A stretch of DNA of 64,000 nucleotides, from the NCBI GenBank assembly GCA_044869805.1, contig JBIOXV010000149.1, positions 1 to 64,000 of the forward strand, read 5' to 3'. The stretch's first letter is position 1. The number at the start of each line of letters is the position of its first letter. A program made the position numbers and the translations under genes. Below the pieces are notes generated by a model. The model did not search any database. It was not told the DNA's origin and saw only the letters and a list, made by a program, of their open reading frames with translations. Below, piece by piece: positions 33,589 to 44,954 of the stretch. Source of the stretch: CAWDVR01 sp044869805 (GTDB lineage Bacteria > Acidobacteriota > Thermoanaerobaculia > Multivoradales > SZUA-115).

Positions 33589-34248
33589 TTGCTCCACGAC
33601 CTCCTCGACCTCTTCCTCCACCTCGACCGCCACCTGGAGGGCATCATCGCCTCCTACGGCGGCTGGACCTACCTGATCCTGTTCTTGATCGTCTTCTGCG
33701 AGACCGGCCTGGTGGTGACGCCTTTCCTGCCCGGGGACTCCCTGCTGTTCGCCGTCGGCGCCTTCGCGGCGCTCGAGCTCCTCGACCTGAAGCTGGCGTT
33801 CGTGCTGCTGGTCGCGGCGGCGATCCTCGGCGACACGGTGAACTACTGGGTCGGCCGCGCCCTCGGGCCGCGCATCGTGGCCGGCCAGAAGCTGCGCTTC
33901 ATTCGCCAGGAGCACCTGGACCGCACCCATGCCTTCTTCGAGCGCTACGGCGGCAAGACGATCATCATCGCCCGCTTCGTGCCCATCGTGCGTACCTTCG
34001 CGCCCTTCGTAGCGGGGATCGGCACCATGACCTACGGCCGCTTCATGAGCTACAACGTGGTAGGCGGCATCGCCTGGGTGGCGATCTGCGTGGCGGGCGG
34101 TTACTTCTTCGGCAACCTGCCCTGGGTGCGCGACAACTTCAGCCTGGTCGCGCTGGGCATCATCGCCATCTCGCTGCTGCCGGGAGTCGTCGAGTACCTG
34201 CGCCACCGGCGCGCCGCGAAGGCGGCGGCGCCGGTGGGTGAGCCGTAG
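33589..34248 (+). CDS. DedA-family membrane protein
   Basis: 219 residues with about five hydrophobic segments. Family motifs: FCETGLVVTPFLPGDSLLF near residue 40, then the GDTVNYWVGRALG block and the basic motif ARFVPIVRTFAPFVAGIG. DedA/SNARE-associated proteins are implicated in undecaprenyl-phosphate or phospholipid flipping and membrane homeostasis. The best start is TTG 33589: AGAGGG sits 7 bases before it and a promoter -10 lies at 33552, whereas the open frame further upstream overlaps the promoter. Divergent from kup. Confidence 0.9.
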   Translation: MLHDLLDLFLHLDRHLEGIIASYGGWTYLILFLIVFCETGLVVTPFLPGDSLLFAVGAFAALELLDLKLAFVLLVAAAILGDTVNYWVGRALGPRIVAGQKLRFIRQEHLDRTHAFFERYGGKTIIIARFVPIVRTFAPFVAGIGTMTYGRFMSYNVVGGIAWVAICVAGGYFFGNLPWVRDNFSLVALGIIAISLLPGVVEYLRHRRAAKAAAPVGEP

Positions 34249-34251
34249 CGG

Positions 34252-36714
<2,463 letters not shown>

Positions 36715-36753
36715 AGTACCTCCAGGTTCGATACAGGGGATATGGACGACGCG

Positions 36754-36816
36754 AACCCCTCCCTGCCGCCGGCCGGGGGCCCTTGCGGGCTCCCAGCCTC
36801 GGTTCGGGGAAGGGTT
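36754..36816 (-). promoter_or_regulatory. Long hairpin upstream of hppA
   Basis: On the minus-strand RNA an outer stem pairs AACCCUUCCC with GGGAGGGGUU, and an inner hairpin pairs GGGAGCCC with GGGCCCCC around a GCAA tetraloop with one mismatch. It lies about 40 bases before the hppA start and about 70 after the ExbD stop. It may end the TonB/ExbB/ExbD transcript or structure the hppA leader. It lacks the fluoride-riboswitch consensus and a U-run. Confidence 0.4.
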
Positions 36817-36884
36817 GGAACCGGCGTAGTTTACGCGATCAGACCGCGGGTGTCGCGCCGATCCGCTGCCGGACCGGGAAGGCG

Positions 36885-37295
36885 CTACCGGATGTCGTCG
36901 AAGACGATGCCGATGTTCTCGGCGCCGTTCTTCTGCACCAGGTCGAGGAAGTCGGCCACCCTGCCGTACTCGAGCTCGCCGTCGGCCGCCAGGAAGGCGA
37001 TCTTCGAGCCCCGGCCGGTCATCACCGTCTGCAGCTTGGCGGGGAACTCCGCGGCCGACACCAGCTCCTTGTTGATGTAGTAGCGGCCCTCGCGGTCCAT
37101 GCGCACGATGATCTGGTCCTGGTTCGGCATCACCGTGATCGTCTCCAGCTTCGGCGGCAGGCGCGTCTCGTGGCCCACCTGCGTCAGCGGGGTGACGACC
37201 ATGAAGATGATGAGCAGCACCAGCACGACGTCGACCAGCGGCGTGATGTTGATGTCGCTCCGGTACCCGCCGCCGCCCCCCATGTTCATCGCCAT
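36885..37295 (-). CDS. ExbD/TolR-type biopolymer transport protein (second copy)
   Basis: 136 residues. A Gly-rich start (MAMNMGGGGGYRSD), one membrane helix with the key Asp in INITPLVDVVLVLLIIFMVV, and a periplasmic domain ending near IGIVFDDIR. It energises TonB-type transport together with ExbB. It is the last gene of the TPR-TonB-ExbB-ExbD-ExbD operon, 17 bases after the other ExbD gene. Two different ExbD paralogues in one operon suggest mixed hexamer/dimer stators, which occurs in other diderms. Confidence 0.92.
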   Translation of the reverse strand: MAMNMGGGGGYRSDINITPLVDVVLVLLIIFMVVTPLTQVGHETRLPPKLETITVMPNQDQIIVRMDREGRYYINKELVSAAEFPAKLQTVMTGRGSKIAFLAADGELEYGRVADFLDLVQKNGAENIGIVFDDIR

Positions 37296-37312
37296 GTCGA
37301 TGTCTCCTTCGG

Positions 37313-37789
37313 CTACAGGCCGTTGGCGCCGCCCGGGCCGCCCTTCTTCAGGGTGATGAGGCCGACGCCGTCGAACCCGGCCTCGTTGATCAGCCGCATC
37401 AGCTTGCGGACGTCCTTGTACTTGAGCCGGTGGTCGGCCTTGAGCACGGCGCGTTTCTCCGGGTTGTTGGTCAGGATGTCGGCGAGGACCGCCTTGACCG
37501 ACTGCTCCGGCACCGGGTTCTGGTTCACGTAGATCTCTCCGGACTGCCGGATGGCCACGTTGAGCTGCCGTTGATCCTCCGGGATCTTGTCCGGCTGCAC
37601 GGTCTCCGGCAGGGTGACCGCGACGCCCTGCTGCAGCATCGGCGTGACCACCATGAAGATGATCAGCAGCACCAGGCAGACATCCACGAGCGGTGTGACG
37701 TTGATCTCGCTCTTGACGTCCGCCTCACCGCCGGCCACGTTGGCGGTCTTGTGCACCCGCATTCCGAAGTGCCTACCGTGGAGATCCAT
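37313..37789 (-). CDS. ExbD/TolR-type biopolymer transport protein (first copy)
   Basis: 158 residues. Membrane helix with the proton-path Asp in INVTPLVDVCLVLLIIFMVV, then a periplasmic domain (VTLPETVQPDKIPEDQRQL, later AVLKADHRLKYKDVRKLM). Start ATG 37789 was chosen for the GGGTGG five bases ahead; GTG 37798 is a possible alternative. The start overlaps the end of the ExbB gene by 17 bases. The cytoplasmic N-terminus of about 30 residues is longer than in the second copy. Confidence 0.92.
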   Translation of the reverse strand: MDLHGRHFGMRVHKTANVAGGEADVKSEINVTPLVDVCLVLLIIFMVVTPMLQQGVAVTLPETVQPDKIPEDQRQLNVAIRQSGEIYVNQNPVPEQSVKAVLADILTNNPEKRAVLKADHRLKYKDVRKLMRLINEAGFDGVGLITLKKGGPGGANGL

Positions 37790-38462
37790 GGCTGCCACCC
37801 TGCTTCTTGATGAGGAAGTCCACCAGCTCCGAGTAGGAGTTGGACATCTCGACGCCGAAGCGCTCCATCTTGCCCACGAAATAGTTGTACATCCAGGCCG
37901 CCGGGATGGCCACGAAGAGGCCGATGGCGGTGGTCACCAGCGCCTCGGCGATACCCGCGGAAACGGCGCCGATGCCGCCCGAACCGGTGCTGGCCATGCC
38001 GGCGAAGGCATTGATGATGCCGACCACGGTGCCGAACAGGCCGATGAAGGGCGCGGTGGTGGCGATCGTCGCCAGGTGGGAGGTGCCCTTCTTGAAGTCC
38101 GAGGCGGCGAACAGCGTCTCACGCTCGATGGCGCGCTGCGTGGCCTCGATCTTCTCCTCCGGCGTCAGCGGCGTGGCCTTGCTGTCGAGCAGGAACTCGA
38201 CCAGGCCGGCGCGGGTGATGCGGGCGATGTGGCTCCACTTGAACTTGGTCGCCGAGTCGACGGTTTCCTGCAACTTGTCCTGCTGCAGCTTCTGGGTCGC
38301 CAGCTTGGCGAACTGCTGCGACTCCTTCTTGGCCTTGTTGAAGGCGAGCAGCCGCTCGATGGCGATGTAGAGCGACCAGACGGACAGCAGCAGCAGGGCA
38401 ATCACCACTGACTTGGCGATGAACCCCATGCTCCCCCAGAGCCCCGCGATACTCATATCCAT
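37773..38462 (-). CDS. ExbB/TolQ/MotA proton-channel protein
   Basis: 229 residues with three membrane helices: about 12-34 (FIAKSVVIALLLLSVWSLYI), about 125-150 (LATIATTAPFIGLFGTVVGI) and about 165-190 (AEALVTTAIGLFVAIPAAW). The conserved Thr/Pro residues of the channel are present. It forms the ion-conducting stator with ExbD that powers TonB at the outer membrane. It lies 40 bases downstream of tonB and overlaps the first ExbD gene, so all three are one energising unit. Confidence 0.95.
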   Translation of the reverse strand: MDMSIAGLWGSMGFIAKSVVIALLLLSVWSLYIAIERLLAFNKAKKESQQFAKLATQKLQQDKLQETVDSATKFKWSHIARITRAGLVEFLLDSKATPLTPEEKIEATQRAIERETLFAASDFKKGTSHLATIATTAPFIGLFGTVVGIINAFAGMASTGSGGIGAVSAGIAEALVTTAIGLFVAIPAAWMYNYFVGKMERFGVEMSNSYSELVDFLIKKQGGSHGSPR

Positions 38463-38502
38463 AACCGATTCTCCTTTGCGGCCAACGGTTGATTGCCAAT
38501 GG

Positions 38503-39234
38503 CTATTGCAGTTGGAAGTTCACGGTCAGCGTGTAGTACACGGTGACCGGCCTGCCATTGAGGGTCGCCGGCTTGAACTTCCACTTCCGCACGGTCTCCA
38601 CCGCAGCAGTGTCGAGTCCCATCGGCAATCCCTTGAGCACCTTCACGCTCTCCACGTCGCCGTTCTTGTTGATCACGGCCTCGACGATCACCACGCCCTG
38701 GACGCGCGCGCGGCGGGCGATCTCGGGGTAACGCGGCAGCGGGGCGTTGATCTTGACCGGCGCCTGGATGTCGCCGCCGACGCGCAGGATTTCGTCCTGG
38801 ATCGGAGGCGGCGCCTCGGTGACGATGCCTCCCGGCACGCCGCCCAGGCTGCCACCCGGCACGCCGCCCTCGACCCCGCCCTCGACGCCGTAGTCGGAGG
38901 TCACCGGCTCGGTCGAAGGCTCCGGGATCTCGTCCGGGATCTCGACCGGCTGCACCGGCTCTTGCGGGACGACGACCGGCTTCTCCTGTACGACCTCGGG
39001 CTTGGCGGCCGGTGGTGGCGGAGGCGGGGGCGGCGGAGGCGGGGGCGGGGGAGCCGCGGCGGTGTAGAAGCTGACGTTGATCGGCGGCTCCGGCACCGCC
39101 TCGACCGTCCAGACCTGGACGAAGAGGAAGCCCATCAGGATCACGAGGTGGATGGCGATCGCCACCGGCAGGTTGAGGAACCGCTTCTTGGGCAGCTTGC
39201 GCTTCTCGGATTCGATCAGGGAGTGTTCGAACAT
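38503..39234 (-). CDS. tonB: Energy transducer TonB
   Basis: 243 residues. A cytoplasmic start (MFEHSLIESEKRKLPKKRF), one membrane helix at about 22-42, then a periplasmic Pro-rich spacer with a run of 14 Pro around residue 62 and a Pro/Glu/Val tract, and a TonB C-terminal domain (about 155-243: APLPRYPEIARRARVQGVVI to YYTLTVNFQLQ). It transmits the proton-motive energy captured by ExbB/ExbD to TonB-dependent receptors. No receptor gene is in the window. Confidence 0.93.
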   Translation of the reverse strand: MFEHSLIESEKRKLPKKRFLNLPVAIAIHLVILMGFLFVQVWTVEAVPEPPINVSFYTAAAPPPPPPPPPPPPPPAAKPEVVQEKPVVVPQEPVQPVEIPDEIPEPSTEPVTSDYGVEGGVEGGVPGGSLGGVPGGIVTEAPPPIQDEILRVGGDIQAPVKINAPLPRYPEIARRARVQGVVIVEAVINKNGDVESVKVLKGLPMGLDTAAVETVRKWKFKPATLNGRPVTVYYTLTVNFQLQ

Positions 39235-39244
39235 GTCGTTCCCC

Positions 39245-40087
39245 TTAGGTGCTGGGTGCGCTGGCTTGTTTGGCCGCTTCCTGCTCGGCCTTCTGCCGCA
39301 GCTCGAGGGCCCGTTTGCGGATCGCCTCGGCCTCGGCGAGCATCTCCTGCTGCTTGACCGGATCGGGTTCGAGCTCGATCTGCTCGCGGATCAGCAGGCC
39401 CTTGTAGACCATGGCTTCGTGATAGTCGGGCTTGAGGCGCAGGGCATCGTCCAAGACCTGGGTGCCGAACGTGATCCAGCTCTGGCGAGTCACGGTGTCC
39501 GGGTCTCCCGCCTTGCGGGACTGGTAGGCCTTGTCCCAGGCGGTGACGCCGATCGAGTAGAAGACCGTGGGGTCGGTCCTGGAGGCGTGGCTCTTGGCCC
39601 AGTTGTAGGCGTCCTGCAGCTTGTCCTGGCGGATCAGCACGGTGACGATCGCGCCGTCCAGCTTGGCGTCGGTGGGCTTGCGCGTCGCCTCGGCCTTCAG
39701 GTAGTTGAGCGCGTCCTGGTAGCGCCCCGCGTTCATGAAGGTGGTCAGCATGTAGTCCTTGACCTTCTCGTCGGTCGGATAGGACCGCAAATACTTCTGG
39801 AACGCCTCGATCGCCAGCTTCCCGTAGTCCTGGTTCTCCTTGGTCTCGACCCCGGGCTTGTAGAGGGCCATGGCCGCCAGCCCCACGGAACGCCAGACGA
39901 AGGTGACCGAGGGGTCGAGCTCGAGGCCGTCCTGGTATTGCTTGATGGCCTCTTTGTAGCTCTCCTTCTTGTAAGCCTCGTTGCCTTTCTTCATCTCGAT
40001 TCGCGCCCGCATCTTCTGGCAGCCGGCGAGGGGGAGGGCGATCGCCAGCACCAGAATAGAAAGCGCAACGGGGGCAGCTTTACGCAT
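39245..40087 (-). CDS. TPR lipoprotein in the TonB operon
   Basis: 280 residues. Lipobox LPLAGC with Cys23 after MRKAAPVALSILVLAIA, then TPR-type helices (KGNEAYKKESYKEAIKQYQD, LDPSVTFVWRSVGLAAMALY and more, to about residue 190) and a charged helical C-terminus. It is the first gene of the TonB operon, 10 bases before tonB, so it probably aids receptor or TonB function at the periplasmic membrane face; this is inferred from context. A possible promoter lies at 40244-40272. Confidence 0.85.
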   Translation of the reverse strand: MRKAAPVALSILVLAIALPLAGCQKMRARIEMKKGNEAYKKESYKEAIKQYQDGLELDPSVTFVWRSVGLAAMALYKPGVETKENQDYGKLAIEAFQKYLRSYPTDEKVKDYMLTTFMNAGRYQDALNYLKAEATRKPTDAKLDGAIVTVLIRQDKLQDAYNWAKSHASRTDPTVFYSIGVTAWDKAYQSRKAGDPDTVTRQSWITFGTQVLDDALRLKPDYHEAMVYKGLLIREQIELEPDPVKQQEMLAEAEAIRKRALELRQKAEQEAAKQASAPST

Positions 40088-40243
40088 AAGGCGATCCTCA
40101 CTCGTCCCGAGCGGTTCTCATGTCAGCAAAAGGGAAGGGATGCGGCCGCGAGGCAGGCGTCCGGCAGGGTCTCGCCGGCGGCCCGAGGCGAAACCACTGG
40201 TGCCGCGCAAGCTGCGAGCCCAGGGTCCATCGTTCCGGCGACT

Positions 40244-40272
40244 CTAGCACAAGAAAACCGCCACATAGTCAA
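40244..40272 (-). promoter_or_regulatory. Possible promoter of the TPR lipoprotein-TonB operon
   Basis: On the minus strand TTGACT (40272-40267) is followed after 17 bases by TGCTAG (40249-40244), a good -35 and a weak -10. The stretch is locally AT-richer than its surroundings. About 157 bases separate it from the start codon at 40087. Confidence 0.35.
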
Positions 40273-40336
40273 CCCCGGAGCCCCTCGCCGGGCTCTCGAG
40301 AAAACCTCCAGGCCGAGACGCTGCAATGACTTACGC

Positions 40337-41638
40337 TCATGCCTCCGGGCCTCCGGCCGCGCCCTCGGCGGCGCCTGTCGGGGCCCCTCCCGCCTCGCCC
40401 CTCGACACCACCACGGCGGCTGCCAGGTCGCCGGTGACGTTCAAGGTCGTGCGGCACATGTCGAGGAACCGATCGACGCCGAGGATCAGCCCGATGCCTT
40501 CCACCGGCACGTTCACCATCCCCAGGATCAGGGCGACCACCGGGATCGAGCCCGCCGGTACGCCCGCTGTCCCGATACCCCCGAGGATGCAGATCAGCAA
40601 AACGAGTGCCTGCTGCGAGAGCGAGAGGGACACTCCGTAGAACTGGGCCAGGAAGAGCACCGTGACCCCCTCGAAGAGGGCCGTCCCGTTCTGGTTGGCG
40701 GTAGCCCCCACGGTGAGCACGAAGCGGCTCACGTGGGGCGGCAGCCGCAGGTTCTGCTCGGCCACCTTGAGGGCGGTGGGCAGGGTGGCGTTGCTGGAGG
40801 CGGTGGAGAAGGCGGTGATCATCGCCTCCTGGATGCCGCGGAAGAAGGCCACGGGGCTCATGCCGCCGGCCAGCCGCACCGCCAGGGAGTAGACGACGAA
40901 CTGGTGGATGGCGAGAGCGAGCAGGACCACTCCCACGTAGCGGGCGAGCTGGACGAGGATCTCGTAGCCCATCTGGGCGGTGAGCGTGAACAGCAGGGCG
41001 GCCACCCCGATCGGCGCCAGCGAGATGACGATGCCGATCAGCCGCATGGTCACCTCGTAGAGGCCCTCGAGCGCCTCCTCGAAGCGGCGCGCGGCGGGAG
41101 TGCGCGACAGCGTCAGGCCGATACCGATCATCAGCGAGAAGAACATCACCGCCAGCATGTCCCCGTCGGCGGCGGCCTTGATCGGGTTCGCGGGCACGAT
41201 CTGGATCAGCAGGTCGAGGCCGGTCTTGGGCGCCGCGGCGCCGGTGATCGCCTTGGCGCGCTCGCCGGCGCCCTCGGTGAGCCGTGCCCGGGTCTCCTCG
41301 GACATGCCCTCCCCGGGGCGCAGGGTGTTGACCAAAAAGAGGCCGAGTACGACCGCTATCGAGGACACGATGACCGTATAAACGAGCGCCTTCACCCCGA
41401 TCCGCCCCAGGCTCTTCAGGTCGCCGAGCCCGGCCACGCCGAGCACCAGGGCGGAAAAAATCAACGGCACCACCAGCATGAAGAGCAGACGCAGGAAGAT
41501 CTGTCCGACGGGCTGCGAGACGTACTTGATCGCGGTCTCGAGCGCCGGGCTGCCGGCGGCCGTCACGTGGGCGATCAACCCGGCGAGGATACCGAGGACG
41601 CCTCCGAGCAGCACTCGGGTATGAAGAGGAATGCGCAT
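40337..41638 (-). CDS. Dicarboxylate/amino acid:cation symporter (DAACS family)
   Basis: 433 residues of glutamate/dicarboxylate transporter fold. Eight membrane helices and two re-entrant loops are suggested; the motif region SSNATLPTALKV and the NQNGTALFEGVTVLFLAQ block (hairpin 1 and helix 7) are family marks, and GGIGTAGVPAGSIPVVALIL is hairpin 2. It imports dicarboxylates or acidic amino acids with Na+ or H+. Substrate cannot be set. It ends 249 bases after the start of the TPR lipoprotein gene, and lies downstream of the MFS gene on the same strand. Confidence 0.93.
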   Translation of the reverse strand: MRIPLHTRVLLGGVLGILAGLIAHVTAAGSPALETAIKYVSQPVGQIFLRLLFMLVVPLIFSALVLGVAGLGDLKSLGRIGVKALVYTVIVSSIAVVLGLFLVNTLRPGEGMSEETRARLTEGAGERAKAITGAAAPKTGLDLLIQIVPANPIKAAADGDMLAVMFFSLMIGIGLTLSRTPAARRFEEALEGLYEVTMRLIGIVISLAPIGVAALLFTLTAQMGYEILVQLARYVGVVLLALAIHQFVVYSLAVRLAGGMSPVAFFRGIQEAMITAFSTASSNATLPTALKVAEQNLRLPPHVSRFVLTVGATANQNGTALFEGVTVLFLAQFYGVSLSLSQQALVLLICILGGIGTAGVPAGSIPVVALILGMVNVPVEGIGLILGVDRFLDMCRTTLNVTGDLAAAVVVSRGEAGGAPTGAAEGAAGGPEA

Positions 41639-41688
41639 GCTTCGCGGGCCGGCGTCGGGTCTCTACGCCTGACGCTCTCCGGAATCCT

Positions 41689-42990
41689 TCACTCCGGCAG
41701 CTCCTCGCTCTTGGGCTCGGGCAGGAAGAAGCTCGCCGCCACTCCGACCACCAGCGCCGCGCCACCCACCCAGGCCGCCGCGTGTGCCAGGGGCATCGAG
41801 TTGGCCAGCTTGGAGGTGAGGAACGCGCCGCCGGTTCCCAGCACCCGCCCGCCGACGTTGACGGCGAAACCCTCGCCGGTACCGCGCAAGTGCGTCGGCA
41901 GCACCCGTGGCAGGTAGTTGCCCCAGAAGCTCATCTGCGACACCACCAGCAGGCCGCAGGCGAAGAGGCCCCAGCGCAGGAAATTCAGGTCGTTGTCGGG
42001 AGCCAGCCAGAAGACCAGAGGGACCACCAGCAGGGCTGGGACCTGGAAGATGCGCAGCAGCTTGCGGCGCGAGACGATGCCCACTACCAGCAGGGCGAGC
42101 AGCACCCGGCCCGTGAGCCCACCCCACTCCTGGAGCCACTGCACGTCCTTCGACGCGATCGCCTGGGCCTGGGGTGCTAGGGCGCTGACTTCCGGGAGCG
42201 TGCGGGCGATGCGTGGCGCCTGCTGGATCGCGCCGAAGGCCACCATGAAGGTGGTCATCACCATCAGCGTGGTCACCAGCGTGGTGCGGCGCAGGCCCGG
42301 CGCGAAGAGCTCGCCGATCGAGGGGCGCTTCAAGGTGCCGGCGGACCGCTTCTCCTGCCAGGCGAGCGACTCGGGCAGCCACGGCCGCACCAGGATCAGC
42401 GGCAAGGCCGGGATCACTCCCGACATCAGCGTGTAGCGCCAGGCGTCGTGCGCGCCCAGGACGGCCGGCAGCGAGGCGCCGTACTTGACCGCCCAGCCGT
42501 AGGCCACGGTCACCAGCAACCCGCCCAGGGAACCGAACGCCTGGGTGTAGCCCAGCACCTTCTCGCGCTGCCTGGGCTCGGGGAAGAGCTCGGCGAGCCA
42601 GGCCACGCCGGCGATGAACTCCACGCACACCCCGGCGAAGGTGAAGCAGCGCAGCACCAGCAGCATCTGCGGCGAGCTGGAGAAGCCGGCGGCGAAGGCG
42701 GAGAAGGCGTAGACCAGGATGCTCCACACCAGCACGCGGCGGCGGCCGAAACGGTCGGTGAGGTAGCCGCCCACCAGCCCCAGGAGGCCGCCGCAGATCG
42801 CCGGCACCCAGAACAGCAGCCCCACCCAGTGGTTGAGCTCCGGGCTGTTGGGCGCGGCGCCCAGGAGCTGCGCCAGCGCCGGAGGCGCGACCAGCGGCAG
42901 CATCAGCAGCTCGTAGGTGTCGAACATGAAGCCGAGCGCTGCGATGCAGCAGATCAGCCACTGCAAGGGAGTGAGGCGGGGCAGGTTCAT
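41689..42990 (-). CDS. MFS transporter
   Basis: 433 residues, 12 predicted helices. The N-terminus LTPLQWLICCIAALGFMFDTY and the loop motif GGYLTDRFGRRRVLVWSILV (between helices 2 and 3) are typical of the metabolite:H+ symporter (sugar-porter-like) branch. A longer middle loop of about 60 residues separates the two halves, including a periplasmic part near TLPEVSALAPQAQAIASKDV. Substrate unknown. It lies 18 bases downstream of the APC permease gene, same strand, and 50 upstream of the DAACS gene, so the three may be cotranscribed. Confidence 0.9.
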   Translation of the reverse strand: MNLPRLTPLQWLICCIAALGFMFDTYELLMLPLVAPPALAQLLGAAPNSPELNHWVGLLFWVPAICGGLLGLVGGYLTDRFGRRRVLVWSILVYAFSAFAAGFSSSPQMLLVLRCFTFAGVCVEFIAGVAWLAELFPEPRQREKVLGYTQAFGSLGGLLVTVAYGWAVKYGASLPAVLGAHDAWRYTLMSGVIPALPLILVRPWLPESLAWQEKRSAGTLKRPSIGELFAPGLRRTTLVTTLMVMTTFMVAFGAIQQAPRIARTLPEVSALAPQAQAIASKDVQWLQEWGGLTGRVLLALLVVGIVSRRKLLRIFQVPALLVVPLVFWLAPDNDLNFLRWGLFACGLLVVSQMSFWGNYLPRVLPTHLRGTGEGFAVNVGGRVLGTGGAFLTSKLANSMPLAHAAAWVGGAALVVGVAASFFLPEPKSEELPE

Positions 42991-43008
42991 GGAGGTTCCT
43001 CGTCGCGC

Positions 43009-44790
43009 TCAGGCGCGGCTGGGGCCCGCGGGACGCGCTCGCAGCACCGATGCCCAGCCCGCGACGCCGGCGGCGAACCCGGCCACGGTGCACCAGACGG
43101 CGATCGTGGCGCGCAGCGAGAGCGAGGGATCGAAGAGGCTGGCGGCGAGCCTGCCGAGGCCGAGCGTGTGCGGCATCACGATCAGGCCGATTCCCGCGGC
43201 CAGGAAGCCGAGGCTGGCGAACGACAGCGCTCCCGGCGTCTTGGCCGGCCGGCCCAGCTTCAGGCCCACCTTGCTGTGCGCAAAACCGTAGCTCGAGTAG
43301 GCGGCCATGCCGAGCGCCAGCCAGCCCACGAACCGCCACCACGAGGTGGGTGGCAGGAAGACCATCAGCCCGACGCAGGAGGCGGCGCCCAGCACGGCGA
43401 GCGGCCAGGCCCCGAGGCCCGGGAACGTCGGCACGCGGAAGCCCTTGCCGGGCTCGATCTCGCCCCTCGCCTCCTTGCGGCGCAGCAGCGGGATGCCGAT
43501 GCACACCAGCACGAAGGCGAAGAGCGTGCCGATGTTGGTCAGGTCCACCATCTCGTCGATGTTGGCGACCCCGGCGATGAGCCCCACCACCAGACCGGTG
43601 AGGATGGTGGTCACGTGCGGCGTCTTGAAGCGCGGGTGAACCTTGGCGAAGGTCTGGGGAAGCAGGCCGTCGCGGGCCATGGCGAAGAAGATGCGTGGCT
43701 GGCCGAGCTGGAAGACCAGCAGCACGGCGGTCAGCGCGACCACCGAGCCCAGGGCCACCAGCAGATTGGCGAAGTCGAAGTTGAGGCCGCCACCCGCGGT
43801 GTCGGCGGCGTGCTTCAAGGCCAGCGTCAGCGGCTCGGCGCGCTCGGTGGGCGAGGCGTCCTTGAGCACCGAGTAGGGGATCAGCCCGATGAACACCGCC
43901 GAGACGACGATGTAGAGCACCGTGCAGATGGCGAGCGAGCTGAAGATCCCGATCGGCAGATCGCGCTGCGGGTTCTTGGTTTCCTCGGCGACAGTGGACA
44001 CCGCGTCGAAGCCGATGTAGGCGAAGAACACCACCGCCGCCCCGGTCAGGGTGCCCTTCCAGCCGTTGGGCTGGAAGGGCGTCCAGTTGACGGTCATCTC
44101 CGCGGGCGAGAGCAACGACAGGCCGACCCCGACGAAGAAGATCAGGATCAGGATCTTGAAGATCACCATCGCGGCGTTGAAGCGCGCCGACTCGCGGATG
44201 CCCCATACCAGGACCACGGTCACCGCGGCGACGATGGCGAAGGCCAGGAGGTTGAAGACGATCGGCACGCCGAAGAGGTGCGGCACCTGGTCCAGCACGC
44301 CGGCGCGCGCCGCGCTCCTGTAGTCGGTGGCCAGCCACAGCGGGACGTCGATGCCCAGCCCGGCGAGCAGGCTGCGGAAGTAGCCGGCCCAACTGATCGC
44401 CACCGCCACGTTGCCGATCGCGTACTCGATGATCAGGTCCCAGCCGATGATCCACGCCACCAGCTCGCCGAGCGTGGCATAGGAGTAGGTGTAGGCCGAG
44501 CCGGAGATCGGCACCCGCGAAGCGAACTCGGCGTAGCACAGCGCGGTGAAGGCGCACACCACCGCGGTGATGACGAAGGAGAGCATCAGCGACGGCCCGG
44601 CACCGACGCGCACCGCGTCGCCGGCGGTGGCCGTGCCGACGGTGGTGAAGATGCCGGCACCGATGATCGCGCCCACGCCCAGGAGCGTGATTTGCAAGGG
44701 GCCGAGCGCGCGTCGCAGGGAAGAGTGAGGGTCGGAAGCCGAGGTCAGGATCTCGTCGAGGCTTTTGGTATGCAAGAGGGTACGGAGCAA
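43009..44790 (-). CDS. APC-family amino acid permease (CAT-like)
   Basis: 593 residues, about 14 helices. The family signature is GVGAIIGAGIFTTVGTATAG near residue 38. Family loops such as CYAEFASRVPISGSAYTYSY and AYIGFDAVSTVAEETKNPQR match cationic amino acid transporters. The last 90 residues add two helices relative to the third permease gene (46527), to which the first half is clearly related. Probable amino acid importer; substrate unknown. It is divergent from the second permease gene across 164 bases. Confidence 0.92.
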   Translation of the reverse strand: MLRTLLHTKSLDEILTSASDPHSSLRRALGPLQITLLGVGAIIGAGIFTTVGTATAGDAVRVGAGPSLMLSFVITAVVCAFTALCYAEFASRVPISGSAYTYSYATLGELVAWIIGWDLIIEYAIGNVAVAISWAGYFRSLLAGLGIDVPLWLATDYRSAARAGVLDQVPHLFGVPIVFNLLAFAIVAAVTVVLVWGIRESARFNAAMVIFKILILIFFVGVGLSLLSPAEMTVNWTPFQPNGWKGTLTGAAVVFFAYIGFDAVSTVAEETKNPQRDLPIGIFSSLAICTVLYIVVSAVFIGLIPYSVLKDASPTERAEPLTLALKHAADTAGGGLNFDFANLLVALGSVVALTAVLLVFQLGQPRIFFAMARDGLLPQTFAKVHPRFKTPHVTTILTGLVVGLIAGVANIDEMVDLTNIGTLFAFVLVCIGIPLLRRKEARGEIEPGKGFRVPTFPGLGAWPLAVLGAASCVGLMVFLPPTSWWRFVGWLALGMAAYSSYGFAHSKVGLKLGRPAKTPGALSFASLGFLAAGIGLIVMPHTLGLGRLAASLFDPSLSLRATIAVWCTVAGFAAGVAGWASVLRARPAGPSRA

Positions 44791-44954
44791 AACGTCCTCC
44801 TCACGAGAAAGCGCGAGATCCCAAGGCCGCCGGCGTGCGCGGGATTGTACAGGAGAAATTGCAGGGCAGGGCTGCTACACTACGCCGACTGAAATCGGTA
44901 CAGCTCGCCGGCCGGACGACCCGCGCCGGGCGGCCCAGGAGGGTCGGTGCGAGG

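Noticed and set aside
36715..36884. Fluoride riboswitch before hppA
   Set aside because: The conserved bases of the crcB motif are not found; only an unrelated hairpin is present.
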